From assembly GCA_023382535.1 (NCBI GenBank), contig JAHDWA010000013.1, positions 62,001 to 126,000 on the forward strand: 64,000 nt of DNA, in the 5' to 3' direction. The stretch is from Anaerolineae bacterium. Its GTDB lineage: Bacteria; Chloroflexota; Anaerolineae; 4572-78; J111. Below, piece by piece: positions 26,986 to 37,700 of the stretch. The notes below the pieces were generated by a model, which saw only the letters and a program-made list of their open reading frames with translations, was not told the origin of the DNA and ran no database searches. Made by a program: the position numbers and the translations under genes. Each line of letters begins with the position of its first letter. Within the stretch, counting starts at the first letter, position 1.

Positions 26986-27912
26986 TTATATCCCTTTTAA
27001 TTCAACGACCCGCAGCTTTGCGCTGCGGGCCCTTGGATTTGCGTCTATTTCTGCCAAACTAGCCGTTATCGGCCTTTTGGTTATAATATCTATGGTCGCT
27101 TTATGTCTACAGGTGCAGACGGGTTGTTCAGGAGGACAGATACAATCTTGCGACTCTTGTTTGAAGTACTGCTTAACAATCCGGTCTTCTAATGAGTGAA
27201 AGCTAATCACCGCCAGCCGCCCGCCGGGTTTGAGGCACGCCAGAGCTTGCGGCAGCGCCCGCTCCAGCGCACCCAGCTCATCGTTAACGGCGATGCGTAA
27301 GGCTTGAAAGGTGCGCGTGGCCGGATGAATTTTGGTCCGGTCTGGCTGCCTGCCGCCACTGGCCCTGGTCACAACCTGGGCCAGTTCCAGTGTGCGCCGC
27401 AAGGGTCGTGCCTTGACAATTGCCCGGGCAATGCGCCGGCTGTGACGCTCTTCGCCATACCGGTAAATCAGGTTGGCCAGTTCTTCTTCCGGCAAGCTGT
27501 TAACCAGGTCGGCGGCGGTTGGGCCTGTCGTGGGGTCCATCCGCATGTCCAGCGGGCCGTCGGCTTGAAACGAGAAGCCGCGCTCCGGCTGGTCCAGATG
27601 CATGGACGAAACCCCTAAATCAAGCAAAAGGCCGTCAGCCTTGGGGATGCCTTGCGTCTGAGCCACCTGCACCAACTGGTCAAAATTTGCATGAAAGAGG
27701 TGAACCCGATGACCAAACTGATCTAATTGATGCCTGGCCACTTCCAATGCGCTTTGATCCCGATCAAGCCCGAATAATTGACCATCCGGCGCCGACGCTT
27801 CCAGCAGCGCAGCCGCATGCCCGCCCGCTCCGACCGTCCCATCTATGTGGACGCTGCCGGGGTGGGGCTGTAAGGCAGTAATTATTTCTTGTAAAAGAAC
27901 AGACCGGTGCAT
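26986..27912 (-). CDS. rsmH: 16S rRNA (cytosine(1402)-N4)-methyltransferase RsmH
   Basis: A 308-residue SAM-dependent methyltransferase for C1402 of 16S r[20 protein letters not shown] (about 22-38) is the SAM loop; [20 protein letters not shown] is the characteristic core; [14 protein letters not shown] and [13 protein letters not shown] complete the signature. A cysteine cluster near the C-terminus ([14 protein letters not shown]) is common in the family. Second gene of the dcw operon, after mraZ. Confidence 0.97.
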   Translation of the reverse strand: MHRSVLLQEIITALQPHPGSVHIDGTVGAGGHAAALLEASAPDGQLFGLDRDQSALEVARHQLDQFGHRVHLFHANFDQLVQVAQTQGIPKADGLLLDLGVSSMHLDQPERGFSFQADGPLDMRMDPTTGPTAADLVNSLPEEELANLIYRYGEERHSRRIARAIVKARPLRRTLELAQVVTRASGGRQPDRTKIHPATRTFQALRIAVNDELGALERALPQALACLKPGGRLAVISFHSLEDRIVKQYFKQESQDCICPPEQPVCTCRHKATIDIITKRPITASLAEIDANPRARSAKLRVVELKGI

Positions 27913-27913
27913 G

Positions 27914-28005
27914 TTAACAGGTTACAAGTTGTAGGTTAAAAGTTTTCTTTCTACTATTTGCCATCTGCGACCTGCCATCTGCGACTTGCTACCTGCACCT
28001 GGTTA
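27914..28005. repeat. CTACCTG/GCGACTTG-type repeat between mraZ and rsmH
   Basis: ACAGGTTACAAGTTGTAGGTT at 27917-27938 and GCCATCTGCGACCTGCCATCTGCGACTTGCTACCTGC at 27960-27996 are degenerate mutual complements. Same family as 9982-10016, 12362 and 29725. Confidence 0.75.
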
Positions 28006-28434
28006 AATTCCTAAGTCTTGCAATTGGGCCACGATTTCTTCGGTGCCCTGTTCGACATTGGCCACGACGTCGGCCCACGTGGCCGGATTCCAGATTTCGA
28101 GCTTGTTTTTTACGCCGATGATGACGGTTTCAGCCTGAATACCTGCATAATCGCGTAATTTTTGGGGTAACAGGATCCGCCCCTGCCGGTCGGGAATCGA
28201 GTCAAAGGCACTGGAAAACATAAACCGGGAGAAGTTTCGCGCCGCCTGGTTGGTGGTAGGCAATTGGCCGATTTTATCGGCCAACGTATCCCATTCCGAG
28301 CGGCTGTAGGCCCAGAGACAGCCATCCAGTCCGCGAGTAATCACCACCCCGCTTTCAAGCTCGTCGCGGAATTTGGCCGGAATGGTTAAGCGGCCTTTGT
28401 CATCAATAGTGTGACTGTACTCACCCAAAAACAT
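28003..28434 (-). CDS. mraZ: Transcriptional regulator MraZ
   Basis: A 143-residue DNA-binding protein with two SpoVT/AbrB-like repeats, each with the D-x-x-x-R signature: DDKGRLTIPAKFRDEL (about 11-26) and DRQGRILLPQKLRDYA (about 82-97). MraZ forms ring-shaped oligomers binding direct TGGGN repeats and represses its own dcw operon. Six such repeats lie at 28505-28561 immediately upstream, overlapping the promoter. It is the first gene of the cluster. Confidence 0.97.
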   Translation of the reverse strand: MFLGEYSHTIDDKGRLTIPAKFRDELESGVVITRGLDGCLWAYSRSEWDTLADKIGQLPTTNQAARNFSRFMFSSAFDSIPDRQGRILLPQKLRDYAGIQAETVIIGVKNKLEIWNPATWADVVANVEQGTEEIVAQLQDLGI

Positions 28435-28481
28435 GTGGCAGGACCCTTATTAGGGATGGTGGGTCATTTTCCCCCACTTGG

Positions 28482-28507
28482 GGGTATAGAACAGGTGTTC
28501 TATACCC
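28482..28507. promoter_or_regulatory. LexA-like palindrome in the mraZ leader
   Basis: A 12-bp perfect inverted repeat with a 2-bp centre (arms 28482-28493 and 28496-28507). Its core AGAACAGGTGTTCT fits the Gram-positive-type SOS box GAAC-RNRY-GTTC at every defined position. It lies about 26-51 bp downstream of the predicted transcription start. It could also act as an RNA hairpin. Function not shown. Confidence 0.5.
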
Positions 28508-28561
28508 ACTTTACCCCACTTTTCCCCATTACACCCCACATTATAACCCACTTTGTCCCAC
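28505..28561 (-). promoter_or_regulatory. MraZ operator: six GTGGG boxes at the dcw promoter
   Basis: On the minus strand GTGGG-type boxes occupy 28557-28561, 28547-28551, 28535-28539, 28525-28529 (ATGGG variant), 28515-28519 and 28505-28509. The spacings are 10, 12, 10, 10 and 10 bp, i.e. on one helix face. A further box lies at 28473-28477. They overlie the -10 element and spacer of the promoter, as expected for autorepression. Confidence 0.85.
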
Positions 28562-28568
28562 GTGTCTA
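28540..28568 (-). promoter_or_regulatory. Promoter of the mraZ/dcw operon
   Basis: Minus strand TAGACA (28563-28568), 17-bp spacer, perfect TATAAT (28540-28545). Predicted start near 28533, giving a leader of about 100 nt with two possible hairpins (28471-28484 and 28482-28507). Confidence 0.75.
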
Positions 28569-28663
28569 GTCCACTCGTGGTTTTTTAAGGTTGGACTAAT
28601 TTGTCATGCCTAATTAAGGCAGTATAACTTTCTGGCAATATAGATCCCTGCCTTCTCCTTACT

Positions 28664-28692
28664 TTGCGGCTGAATCTAAAGTGGACTATAAT
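28664..28692 (+). promoter_or_regulatory. Promoter for the GDP-sugar genes
   Basis: TATAAT at 28687-28692 with a weak TTGCGG at 28664-28669 (17-bp spacer), 74 bp before the GTG at 28766. The 28435-28765 gap therefore holds two divergent promoters plus the MraZ and LexA-like sites; no gene was seen in it. Confidence 0.5.
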
Positions 28693-28765
28693 ATAGCCGC
28701 CTTGGGGGAGGTGGGCAGCAATGCCGTACCGCTGCCCCTTTTTTTTTGGAAGGAGTTGCCCACTT

Positions 28766-29724
28766 GTGCGAGCTTTGATTACCGGTATTACCGGTTTTGC
28801 TGGCGGTCATCTGGCCCAAGCTTTGCTGGACCGTGGTGATGAAGTTTTTGGGGTGGCCCGCGACTTGGGTCAGGGCCTTGGCCATCTGAGCCAGGAGTTA
28901 AAGCCCACTATCGTTGATATGCGCGATCCCCAGGTGATAGACAATCTGCTCCGTGAGATCCAGCCAGAGGCGATTTACCATCTCGCCGCTCAGGCCTTTG
29001 TCCCTACCGCCTGGGCCGACCCCTGGATGACCCTGGAAAATAATATCCACCCGCAACTGAACATTCTGGAAGCAATGGTCAGGCAGCAGTCTAAAGCCCG
29101 GTTGTTGATTGTGGCCTCGAATGAGGTTTACGGGCGCGTCCAGAGCCATGAATTACCCGTCAAAGAAGATACCTCCTTACGCCCCAGCAACCCTTATGGG
29201 GTCAGCAAAGTGGCCCAGGATGTTCTGGGGCTGCAATATTTTTTGAGTCACGGGGTGGATGTACTGCGCGTGCGCGCCTTTAACCATATCGGGCCGCGCC
29301 AAAGCCCCTATTTTGTGGCCGCCTCCTTTGCTAAACAGATCGCCGAAATTGAAGCGGGCCTGATTGAACCCACCCTCTATGTGGGCAACCTGGAAGCCAA
29401 GCGAGATTTCACCGATGTTCGAGATGTCATGCAAGCCTATGTGCTGCTGGTTTTGCACGGTGACCCGGGCGAAGCTTACAACGTCGGCACCGGCGAGGCT
29501 CACTCCATTCAGTCATTACTGAATATCTTGCTGAGCTATACCGACGTTAACATCAAGGTTGAACCTGATCCCAGCCGGATGCGTCCCTCGGATGTGCCGG
29601 TAATTTACGCCGACAACAGAAAACTGCGGGCCAAAACCGGCTGGACGCCCACTTACAATTTTGAGGACAGCCTGCTCCAGGTGCTTGACTATTGGCGCGA
29701 AGATGTAAAAAACAGGGGAGCAAA

Positions 29725-29728
<4 letters not shown>
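28766..29728 (+). CDS. rmd: GDP-4-dehydro-6-deoxy-D-mannose reductase (RMD-type SDR)
   Basis: A 320-residue extended short-chain dehydrogenase. The GTG at 28766 is chosen because AAGGAG lies 10 bp upstream and the NAD(P) loop GITGFAGGHLAQAL starts at residue 6. The SDR triad is visible as S in IVASNEVYG and YGVSK (PSNPYGVSKVAQD). With the following gmd gene it would convert GDP-mannose to GDP-D-rhamnose for surface polysaccharide or glycoprotein. A generic NAD-dependent epimerase/dehydratase cannot be excluded, but the tandem with gmd supports the call. Confidence 0.82.
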
Positions 29729-30855
<1,127 letters not shown>

Positions 30856-30861
30856 TCTTTG

Positions 30862-30890
30862 TTGACACCACTCCCTGTTCCCGGTATGAT
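30862..30890 (+). promoter_or_regulatory. Promoter of the DUF2085-ubiX unit
   Basis: Perfect TTGACA (30862-30867), 17-bp spacer, TATGAT (30885-30890), 33 bp before the ATG at 30923. Confidence 0.65.
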
Positions 30891-30922
30891 TATCCCTATT
30901 AAAATTCTCAAAGGATAATCGT

Positions 30923-31693
30923 ATGAATATCGGTGCGCAAAAATCAGAACCGGCCCCACTGGCGACGCCGCCCGCTGCAATTCAGGCTAAACCATCGCTG
31001 GCTTTTCGGATTAGCCGTTGGTTTGAGCGTCATTGGCTGGTGACATTTAACACCGCCTGGGGGGTGTTCGTTACGCTGCCCTGGCTGGCTCCCCTCTTTA
31101 TGGTCATGGGCCTGACCTGGCCAGGCCGGGCGGTCTACTTTATCTATAATTTTTTCTGCCACCAACTGCCGGAGCGCTCCTGGTTCCTCTTTGGGCCAAG
31201 CTTTTCCTACAGCCAGGCCCAAATTGCGGCGGCCTGGGGCCGGCCGCTGGAGAGCATCAGCAATGAACTCATTCGCCGCCAGTTTATCGGCACACCGGAG
31301 CTGGGTTGGAAAGTGGCCTGGTCGGACCGGATGATTGCTATGTATGGCAGCATTTTTCTGTTTGGCCTGCTGTACGCCGTGTTGCGCCAGCGCGGCCTGC
31401 GCCTCCAGGCGATGCCCTGGTGGCTCTTTGTCCTCTTCATGGTGCCGATGGGTCTCGATGGGACAACCCATCTGATCAACGATGTCCTGCGGGCCGATTT
31501 CCGCCAGACCAACGAGTGGGCCGCTATTCTGACCGGCCACTTATTACCAGCCAGCTTTTATGCCGGCGATCATTTTGCCTCGCTCAACTCGGTATTGCGG
31601 CTAGCCACCGGCATTATCTTTGGTTGGGGTGTAGTTGGTTTTTTATGGCCTTTGATGGATAGTGAATTTTCACCCAGGCGGGAGACATTTTGA
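30923..31693 (+). CDS. DUF2085 family membrane protein
   Basis: A 256-residue membrane protein of unknown function with about five hydrophobic segments. The diagnostic motif FFCHQLPERSWFLFG occurs near residue 77 and the conserved LDGTTHLIND region near 180. Homologues occur in thermophiles, archaea and Chloroflexota. Its stop overlaps the TTG start of ubiX by 4 bp (TTGA), so the two are translationally coupled. No biochemical role can be inferred. Confidence 0.82.
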   Translation: MNIGAQKSEPAPLATPPAAIQAKPSLAFRISRWFERHWLVTFNTAWGVFVTLPWLAPLFMVMGLTWPGRAVYFIYNFFCHQLPERSWFLFGPSFSYSQAQIAAAWGRPLESISNELIRRQFIGTPELGWKVAWSDRMIAMYGSIFLFGLLYAVLRQRGLRLQAMPWWLFVLFMVPMGLDGTTHLINDVLRADFRQTNEWAAILTGHLLPASFYAGDHFASLNSVLRLATGIIFGWGVVGFLWPLMDSEFSPRRETF

Positions 31694-32277
31694 AACAACG
31701 GCTCATTGTCGGTATTTCCGGCGCGAGCGGTATTATTTACGGCATCCGCCTGTTAGAGGTTCTGCGTGAGATGGATAACCTTGAAACCCATCTCATTATC
31801 AGCAGTGCGGCCAAACGTACGGCTCTGCTGGAAACTGATTACACCATTGACCAAATTCAGAACCTGGCCGACAAAGTTTACAACTTTAACGACATTGCCG
31901 CTTCAATTTCCTCCGGCTCCTATAAAACAATCGGCATGGTGATCATTCCCTGCGCCATCAAAACGCTATCCGGCATTGCCAACTCCTACAACGATAACCT
32001 CATCCTCCGCGCCGCCGATGTGGTGCTAAAAGACCAGCGCCGCCTGGTGCTGGTACTGCGCGAAACCCCACTGCACCTCGGCCACGTCCGGCTCATGGCC
32101 CAGGTCATCGAGATGGGGGCCATCCTCATGCCGCCCATGCCCGCCTTCTACCACCGCCCCAAAACCCTTGACGACATCATCAACCAAACTGTCAACCGCG
32201 TGCTGGATCTGTTCGACATCGAACTGCCGGCAGACCTGTTCCAGCGCTGGCAAGGGCCGGCCGCTCACCGAGAATAA
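31690..32277 (+). CDS. ubiX: UbiX-type flavin prenyltransferase
   Basis: A 195-residue flavoprotein that prenylates FMN to make prFMN, the cofactor of UbiD-type decarboxylases. Key pieces: [19 protein letters not shown] (about 6-24), the SSGSYKT segment, [17 protein letters not shown] and [21 protein letters not shown] start overlapping the preceding stop. No ubiD gene lies in the window, so the partner enzyme is elsewhere. Confidence 0.93.
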   Translation: MKQRLIVGISGASGIIYGIRLLEVLREMDNLETHLIISSAAKRTALLETDYTIDQIQNLADKVYNFNDIAASISSGSYKTIGMVIIPCAIKTLSGIANSYNDNLILRAADVVLKDQRRLVLVLRETPLHLGHVRLMAQVIEMGAILMPPMPAFYHRPKTLDDIINQTVNRVLDLFDIELPADLFQRWQGPAAHRE

Positions 32278-32289
32278 TCTCATAATTGT

Positions 32290-32371
32290 AGTCATTCTGA
32301 GGCGCCGCCGAAGAATCCTAATGTTGCTCTTGCGGGATGCCTCACTGGCGCTCGGGGTGACATGGCCAGGG
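32290..32371. repeat. GTCATTCTGAGG...GAAGAATCC type interspersed repeat
   Basis: Left part GTCATTCTGAGGCGCCGCCGAAGAATCC (32291-32318) and an imperfect inverted partner GGGATGCCTCACTGGCGCTCGGGGTGAC (32334-32361). This is the widespread CATTCTGAG/GAAGAATC type of intergenic palindrome. Confidence 0.75.
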
Positions 32372-32380
32372 GGAAATACC

Positions 32381-33388
32381 ATGAAAGCCGCTTTTTTCAG
32401 TACAAAATCTTATGATCGCCAATTTTTTGAAGCTGCCAACCAAGCTTTTGGTCACGAACTGATATTTTTTGAACCCCGCCTGACTCTTGAAACCACGCCT
32501 CTCGCGGCTGGATTTCAGGCAATCTGCGCCTTTGTCAACGATGAACTGAATGCCTCGGTGCTGGCAGCGTTGGCCAGGCAAGACACGTGTTTGGTTGCTC
32601 TGCGCAGTGCCGGCTTCAATAATGTGGACCTGGCGGCAGCCAAAAAATTAAGATTGACCGTTCTGCGCGTGCCCGCCTATTCCCCCTACGCTGTGGCCGA
32701 ACATACAGTTGCCCTGATGTTATCGCTCAATCGCAAAGTCTATCGCGCCTACAACCGCGTTCGCGAGGGTAATTTCGCCCTGGAAGGCCTGCTGGGGTTT
32801 GACCTGCATGGCCGGACCGTCGGCATTATTGGCACCGGCAAAATTGGCCAGCTTGTGGCCAAAATTATGGGCGGCTTTGGCTGCCATCTCCTGGCTTACG
32901 ATCTTTACCCCAGCGCCGAGGCCAAAGCCCTGGGTGTGCAGTATGTCACCTTACCCGAACTTTTCGGCCAGGCCGACATCATTACCCTCCACTGCCCCCT
33001 AACCCCCGAAAATTACCACCTCATCAACGCCGATACCCTCAGCCAGATGAAACCCGGCGTCATGCTTGTCAACACCAGCCGGGGGGCGCTGATTGACACC
33101 CTGGCCGTCATCGAGGCCCTGAAATCCGGCCAGGTTGGCTACCTGGGCCTGGATGTCTACGAGGAGGAAAGCGACCTCTTCTTTGAAGATTTGTCCGGCC
33201 GGGTCATTCAAGATGATGTGTTCGCCCGGCTGCTGACGTTCCCCAACGTTATCATCACCGGCCACCAGGCGTTCTTCACCCGCAACGCCCTCGAACGCAT
33301 CGCCGAAGTAACGCTGGCGAATATCAGCGACTTTGAGCAGGGAGTTGCTTCCGCTAATGAAGTGACGGTAGAGCTACATAAAAAATAG
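32381..33388 (+). CDS. D-2-hydroxyacid dehydrogenase, D-lactate dehydrogenase-like
   Basis: A 335-residue NAD-dependent enzyme, started at the ATG at 32381; an open frame upstream crosses a repeat and ubiX in another phase. Features: [17 protein letters not shown] nucleotide loop (about 146-162), the catalytic arginine in [10 protein letters not shown], the glutamate in DVYEEES and the histidine in ITGHQAFFT. Overall pattern, including DLFFEDLS, fits the LdhA subfamily that reduces pyruvate to D-lactate. Stands alone, probably monocistronic. Confidence 0.88.
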   Translation: MKAAFFSTKSYDRQFFEAANQAFGHELIFFEPRLTLETTPLAAGFQAICAFVNDELNASVLAALARQDTCLVALRSAGFNNVDLAAAKKLRLTVLRVPAYSPYAVAEHTVALMLSLNRKVYRAYNRVREGNFALEGLLGFDLHGRTVGIIGTGKIGQLVAKIMGGFGCHLLAYDLYPSAEAKALGVQYVTLPELFGQADIITLHCPLTPENYHLINADTLSQMKPGVMLVNTSRGALIDTLAVIEALKSGQVGYLGLDVYEEESDLFFEDLSGRVIQDDVFARLLTFPNVIITGHQAFFTRNALERIAEVTLANISDFEQGVASANEVTVELHKK

Positions 33389-33435
33389 GAAGGCTGGAGG
33401 GCTGGATTTTTGACCCTGGGAAAAATGAGACTAAT

Positions 33436-33549
33436 ATGACTCCTATGCTTGTCGGGCTGGATGTGACCATCTACAATCCCACGCTCGACCCCGACGGGCA
33501 GTATGCGTCTCAAATTGTCGAACTACTGGCAGAAATCCTGAGGACCTGA
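33436..33549 (+). pseudogene. Remnant of an arginase/agmatinase-family gene (C-terminus only)
   Basis: A 37-codon frame whose product, MLVGLDVTIYNPTLDPDG then a short helix and stop, matches the C-terminal end of arginase-family enzymes (the GLDVTIYNP-LDPDG strand/loop). The rest of the roughly 300-residue enzyme, including its metal-binding aspartates and histidines, is absent upstream, where a dehydrogenase gene ends. I read it as a decayed gene. The likeness comes from memory of the family ending, so confidence is moderate. Confidence 0.55.
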
Positions 33550-33588
33550 CTCTAACTGCAAGCCCGGCCCAGAAACGAGAGAACGGCT

Positions 33589-34647
33589 GTGTCCAAACGC
33601 ATCCCCAAACGATCTCACAAAACCGGCCTGCCGCCCGGCACACCCATGTACATCGGCGATAACCCTGCCGAAGCCGCCAGGATCACCGTTATTCACTACG
33701 ACGAAACCGAAGTGCAAGAAAAAGAAGTCGAACACCTGGAGGAATGTTTTGCCTTCAGGGATAAACAAAGGGTTAACTGGATTAATGTAGATGGCCTGCA
33801 TGCCGGCGTTATTGCGCAGTTGGGCGACTGTTTCGGCGTCCCGCCCCTGGTGTTGGAGGATATTCTCAACACCGGCCAGCGGCCCAAAATGGAGGATTTT
33901 GGTGACAATCTTTACATTGTCCTCAAAATGCTCTCATGCAATAATCGTCACCAGGGCATTCTCATCGAACAGACCAGCCTGATCCTGGGCTCCAATTATG
34001 TTCTCTCGTTTCAAGAACGCGAGGGTGATGTTTTCGACCCGGTGCGCCAGCGTATCCATAACAGCAAAAGTCAGCTCCGCAAAAACGGGCCGGATTACCT
34101 GGCCTATGCTTTGCTGGATACCATCGTTGACAACTACTTCCTCATTCTGGAAATGTTGGGTGAGCAGATTGCCGCGGTTGAAGATGAGCTGCTGAGCGAC
34201 TCCACCCCCAAAACCGTGCGGAAAATCCACCATCTCAAGCGCGAAATGATTTATCTGCGCACTTCAGTCTGGCCTCTGCGAGAAGTCATCACCGCTCTGA
34301 GCCGCGAGGAGGTGGCCCTGATCGCGCCCATTACCCGTACCCACCTGCGTGACGTTTATGACCACACGATCCAGGTCATCGAAACCATCGAAACTTATCG
34401 TGAAATGCTGGCCGGCATGCTGGAGCTGTATCTCTCCAGTATGAGTAATAAGATGAATGAAGTCATGAAGGTTTTAACGATCATTGCCACCATCTTTATT
34501 CCCCTCAGCTTCATTGCCAGCATTTACGGTATGAATTTTTACATCCCCGAAGTGCAGTGGCCCTGGGGCTACCCGGTAATTTTACTGGTGATGCTTTTAA
34601 TTGGTATCGGCATGCTGGTTTATTTCAGAAGAAAGAAGTGGCTATAA
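33589..34647 (+). CDS. corA: CorA-type magnesium/cobalt transporter
   Basis: A 352-residue divalent-metal channel. A large cytoplasmic funnel domain (about 1-285, with coiled helices around YLRTSVWPLREV) is followed by two membrane helices; the pore signature YGMNF lies just after the first helix (about residue 312), and the protein ends in a basic tail (RRKKWL). GTG start. The family imports Mg2+ (or Co2+/Ni2+). No partner genes nearby. Confidence 0.94.
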   Translation: MSKRIPKRSHKTGLPPGTPMYIGDNPAEAARITVIHYDETEVQEKEVEHLEECFAFRDKQRVNWINVDGLHAGVIAQLGDCFGVPPLVLEDILNTGQRPKMEDFGDNLYIVLKMLSCNNRHQGILIEQTSLILGSNYVLSFQEREGDVFDPVRQRIHNSKSQLRKNGPDYLAYALLDTIVDNYFLILEMLGEQIAAVEDELLSDSTPKTVRKIHHLKREMIYLRTSVWPLREVITALSREEVALIAPITRTHLRDVYDHTIQVIETIETYREMLAGMLELYLSSMSNKMNEVMKVLTIIATIFIPLSFIASIYGMNFYIPEVQWPWGYPVILLVMLLIGIGMLVYFRRKKWL

Positions 34648-34655
34648 AAGCGGTA

Positions 34656-34727
34656 GGAACTCAAGGGCCTAAGTTCCTATGAGTTCCCTCAGTTCCTCAG
34701 AGTTTCTTTATTTCCTTCAGCCGAAAG
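34656..34727. repeat. AGTTCC-family repeat after corA
   Basis: Tandem degenerate AAGTTCCTATGAGTTCCCTCAGTTCCTCAG units with an inverted copy at the left (GGAACTCA 34656-34663 against TGAGTTCC 34680-34687). Same family as 40096-40143. Confidence 0.75.
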
Positions 34728-34736
34728 GACTACCTG

Positions 34737-37700
34737 ATGTACGGACTCAATGTTGACCCGGCCAACCCTAAAGGCAATCCCACAATTGCGGAACTGCGCA
34801 GTCTTGGCGTCAAAGCCGTGCGCTATTCCTACAAAGATGCCAGCGGCGGCAGCCAGCTCGATCCGCAGCGGCTGCGTTTCTATACCGACCATTTGCAGGG
34901 GCTGAGTCAGGCCAATATTGACGCCCTGATCATTCTCACCTACGAAACCTACCCCGGCGCGCCCATCCACCCGGCTTCTGACCAGGTCTGGGATAATTAT
35001 ATCAATTCCTTTGCCCAGCGAGCCGGCCAACTCGCCCAGACTCTGGCCCCGCTGCGGCCCACCTTTCAGGTCTGGAACGAGCCGGATTTGCCGCCCCACC
35101 CCGAATACATTCGCACCATGCCCGAAGCCGTTTTTGGGCGCATGCTGCGCCGCACCTATGATGCGATCAAAGCCGCCGCCCCCACGACGCGGGTCATCGC
35201 CGCCGGGCTGGGCTCCGGCAACTGGAATTGGCTGGCCAGCGTGATTAGCAGTCAAAAAAGCACGCTGCCCGCCGATGCCGTCGCCCTCCATCCCTACGGC
35301 CAGCGCCCCGAACCTACCTGGCCCAGTTCCACCTGGGGTTTTGGCTACGCCGGCAATCTCATTCTCAACTACCAGCGCGTCACCAGCCTGCCTATCGTCA
35401 TCAGTGAAATGGGCGAGCAGCACCTTGACCCGCCCCAGCAGGCCGAATTTCTGTGGCGCTTTTACCGCACCATTGCCAACCAGTTCAGCGGCTCGGTAGA
35501 GCGCGTCTTCTGGTTCTGTTACAGCGACGGGATGGTTCCGTCCTTTGGCTTGCTCGACGCCAACGGTTCACCCAAGCCGGCCTATCAAACCTTTCGTACC
35601 TTAGCCACCGCCGCCCCCCCCGACCGCCAGCCCGGCCTGATGACCTTAACCGCTATTGTCAACAAAGCCGACTATGATAATATGGTCCGCAACCCCGCCC
35701 AAAAATTAGAGATTGACGCCGACATTCGCGTGGATGGCGCATTACACCGCCAGGGGGAAATCAGTTATCGCGGCACGACCTCGCTCAACTTCCCCAAAAA
35801 GGGGTTCAAAATCAAATTCCCCAAAAAGCAGCTCTACCAGGGCAACACCCGCCGGATTGATCTGAGCGGCAGCTACTCCGATAAAAGCCTCATCCGCGAG
35901 CGCCTCTCCTTCGACCTGTTTGCCAAAACCAGGACGCCAGCTTCCAAAGCATGGCATGTGGATTACACGATCCGCAGCCGGGAGGGACAGGTTCTGGAGC
36001 GGGGAGTCTACACCGGCCTGGAACATATTGACGAATATTTCTTCCGCAACCACCAGCGCGAGATTGGCAGCCTGTTTCAGGCCAATGGTGGAGTCATCAA
36101 CGGCGTCTACGTGGGGGCTACCCTTAGCCCGCAGCCGCCGGAAGTGCTGCCCTTGCTGTACGAAAAAGACCACCCCGAAGACGACGATTTTAGCGATCTC
36201 GACGCCTTCATCCGGACTGTCAACAGTTGGGACGCGGCCACCATTGCCCAGTTTCTCGACCAAATTCTGGACGTTGACGCCTACCTCGACTGGCTGGCGG
36301 TCAACACCCTGGTTCAGAGTAACGACACCTACCACAAAAACTACTATGTGCATCGCCGCCCCGGTGACGGCAAGCGGGAAATTATGCCCTGGGATTACGA
36401 CCTGACCTGGGGCCGTAACTGGAACGATTTTTGCGACGGCCTGTGCGACGACCTGTCCGAAGGCACTTCGATCAAAGGCTCGAACCAGATGAGCAACAGT
36501 TTGAGCCAGCGTGTCCTCAACAACCCCACGTATTACCCCCGCTTATTGGCCAGGCTGACCACCCTGTTGAACAGCGAATTTACCGAAGAAAAACTCTTCC
36601 CGAAAATTGACGCCTATTATAACGACATCCGCGCCCTGGTTTATCAAGATCCCAAAAAGTGGCCCACAAACGAGCAGTTTGAGCAGGAGCGCGACCGGCT
36701 CAAAGACTGGATCCGCCGCCGCCGCGCCTTTTTGTTCAAAGAGGTGGGCACGCCGCCCGGCCAACTGGCCGATACTGTTGTCGCCGCTGCTGGCTTTGGC
36801 AAACCTGCCCTCGTCGAGGGCGACGTGATTACCTTTGAAGCGACGGTGCGCAACATCGGCGGGGCGATAACCGGCGGCACGGTTGGGGTTGCATTTCTGG
36901 TGGATGGAGCCTATATCACCTTTGGCACATCGCCGGCTTTGGCAGCGGGCGCCAGCCGGGTCATCAAAGCTGTGGCTCCGTGGACCGCCGTCGCCGGGGA
37001 ACACACCCTGACCGCCATCGTGGACGACATTAACCGCTACCCCGAAGCCTCGGAAACCAACAACACCCTGGCCCTAAAGTTCCAGGTGGAACGCAAACCG
37101 GCTCCTGGCCTGGCCGATACGATCATCCGCGATATCGCCTTTGAGCGGCTGGAAGGCGGCCAGGTGCGGCTGGCCGCCCTGGTCGCCAATACGGGTACTG
37201 CCGAAACCGCCGCCCAGGTGGGGGTAGCCTTTTTTGTTGACGATAAATACACTACCTTTGGTCTTATCTCGCCGCTGCCCCCCGGCGAAGCCAAGCCTGT
37301 CCGCGCCCAACAGGCTCTTAACCTGACCGGCGTGCGCAAAATCACGGCCATTGTGGACGATATCAACCGCTACCCGGAGCAAAACGAGCAGAACAATATC
37401 CTGGTCAAGCAAATCAATTTCGGCGAGCCAGGCCCTGCCCCCCTGGCCGACACGCTCATCCTCAGCCTTAACCTGGGCCAGGGCCGCTTCAATGAGGGTG
37501 ACATGCTGACCTTTGAAGCCCTGGTGCGCAATATTGGCACAGCGCCGACAGGGGATGTTGTCGGCGTGGCCTTTCTGATCAACGGCCAGCAGCTCACGTT
37601 TGGCACTACCACAGCCCTTGCCGCCGGTGAGACCCGCACCGTCCGCGCTGTCACTCCCTGGCGGGCCGTGGCCGGCCGTCACCGGCTGACCGGCGTGGTG

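Noticed and set aside
34737..34800. Signal peptide on the GH-CotH protein
   Set aside because: The N-terminus (MYGLNVDPANPKGN) is not hydrophobic and directly enters the barrel; no upstream in-frame start with a hydrophobic leader was seen.
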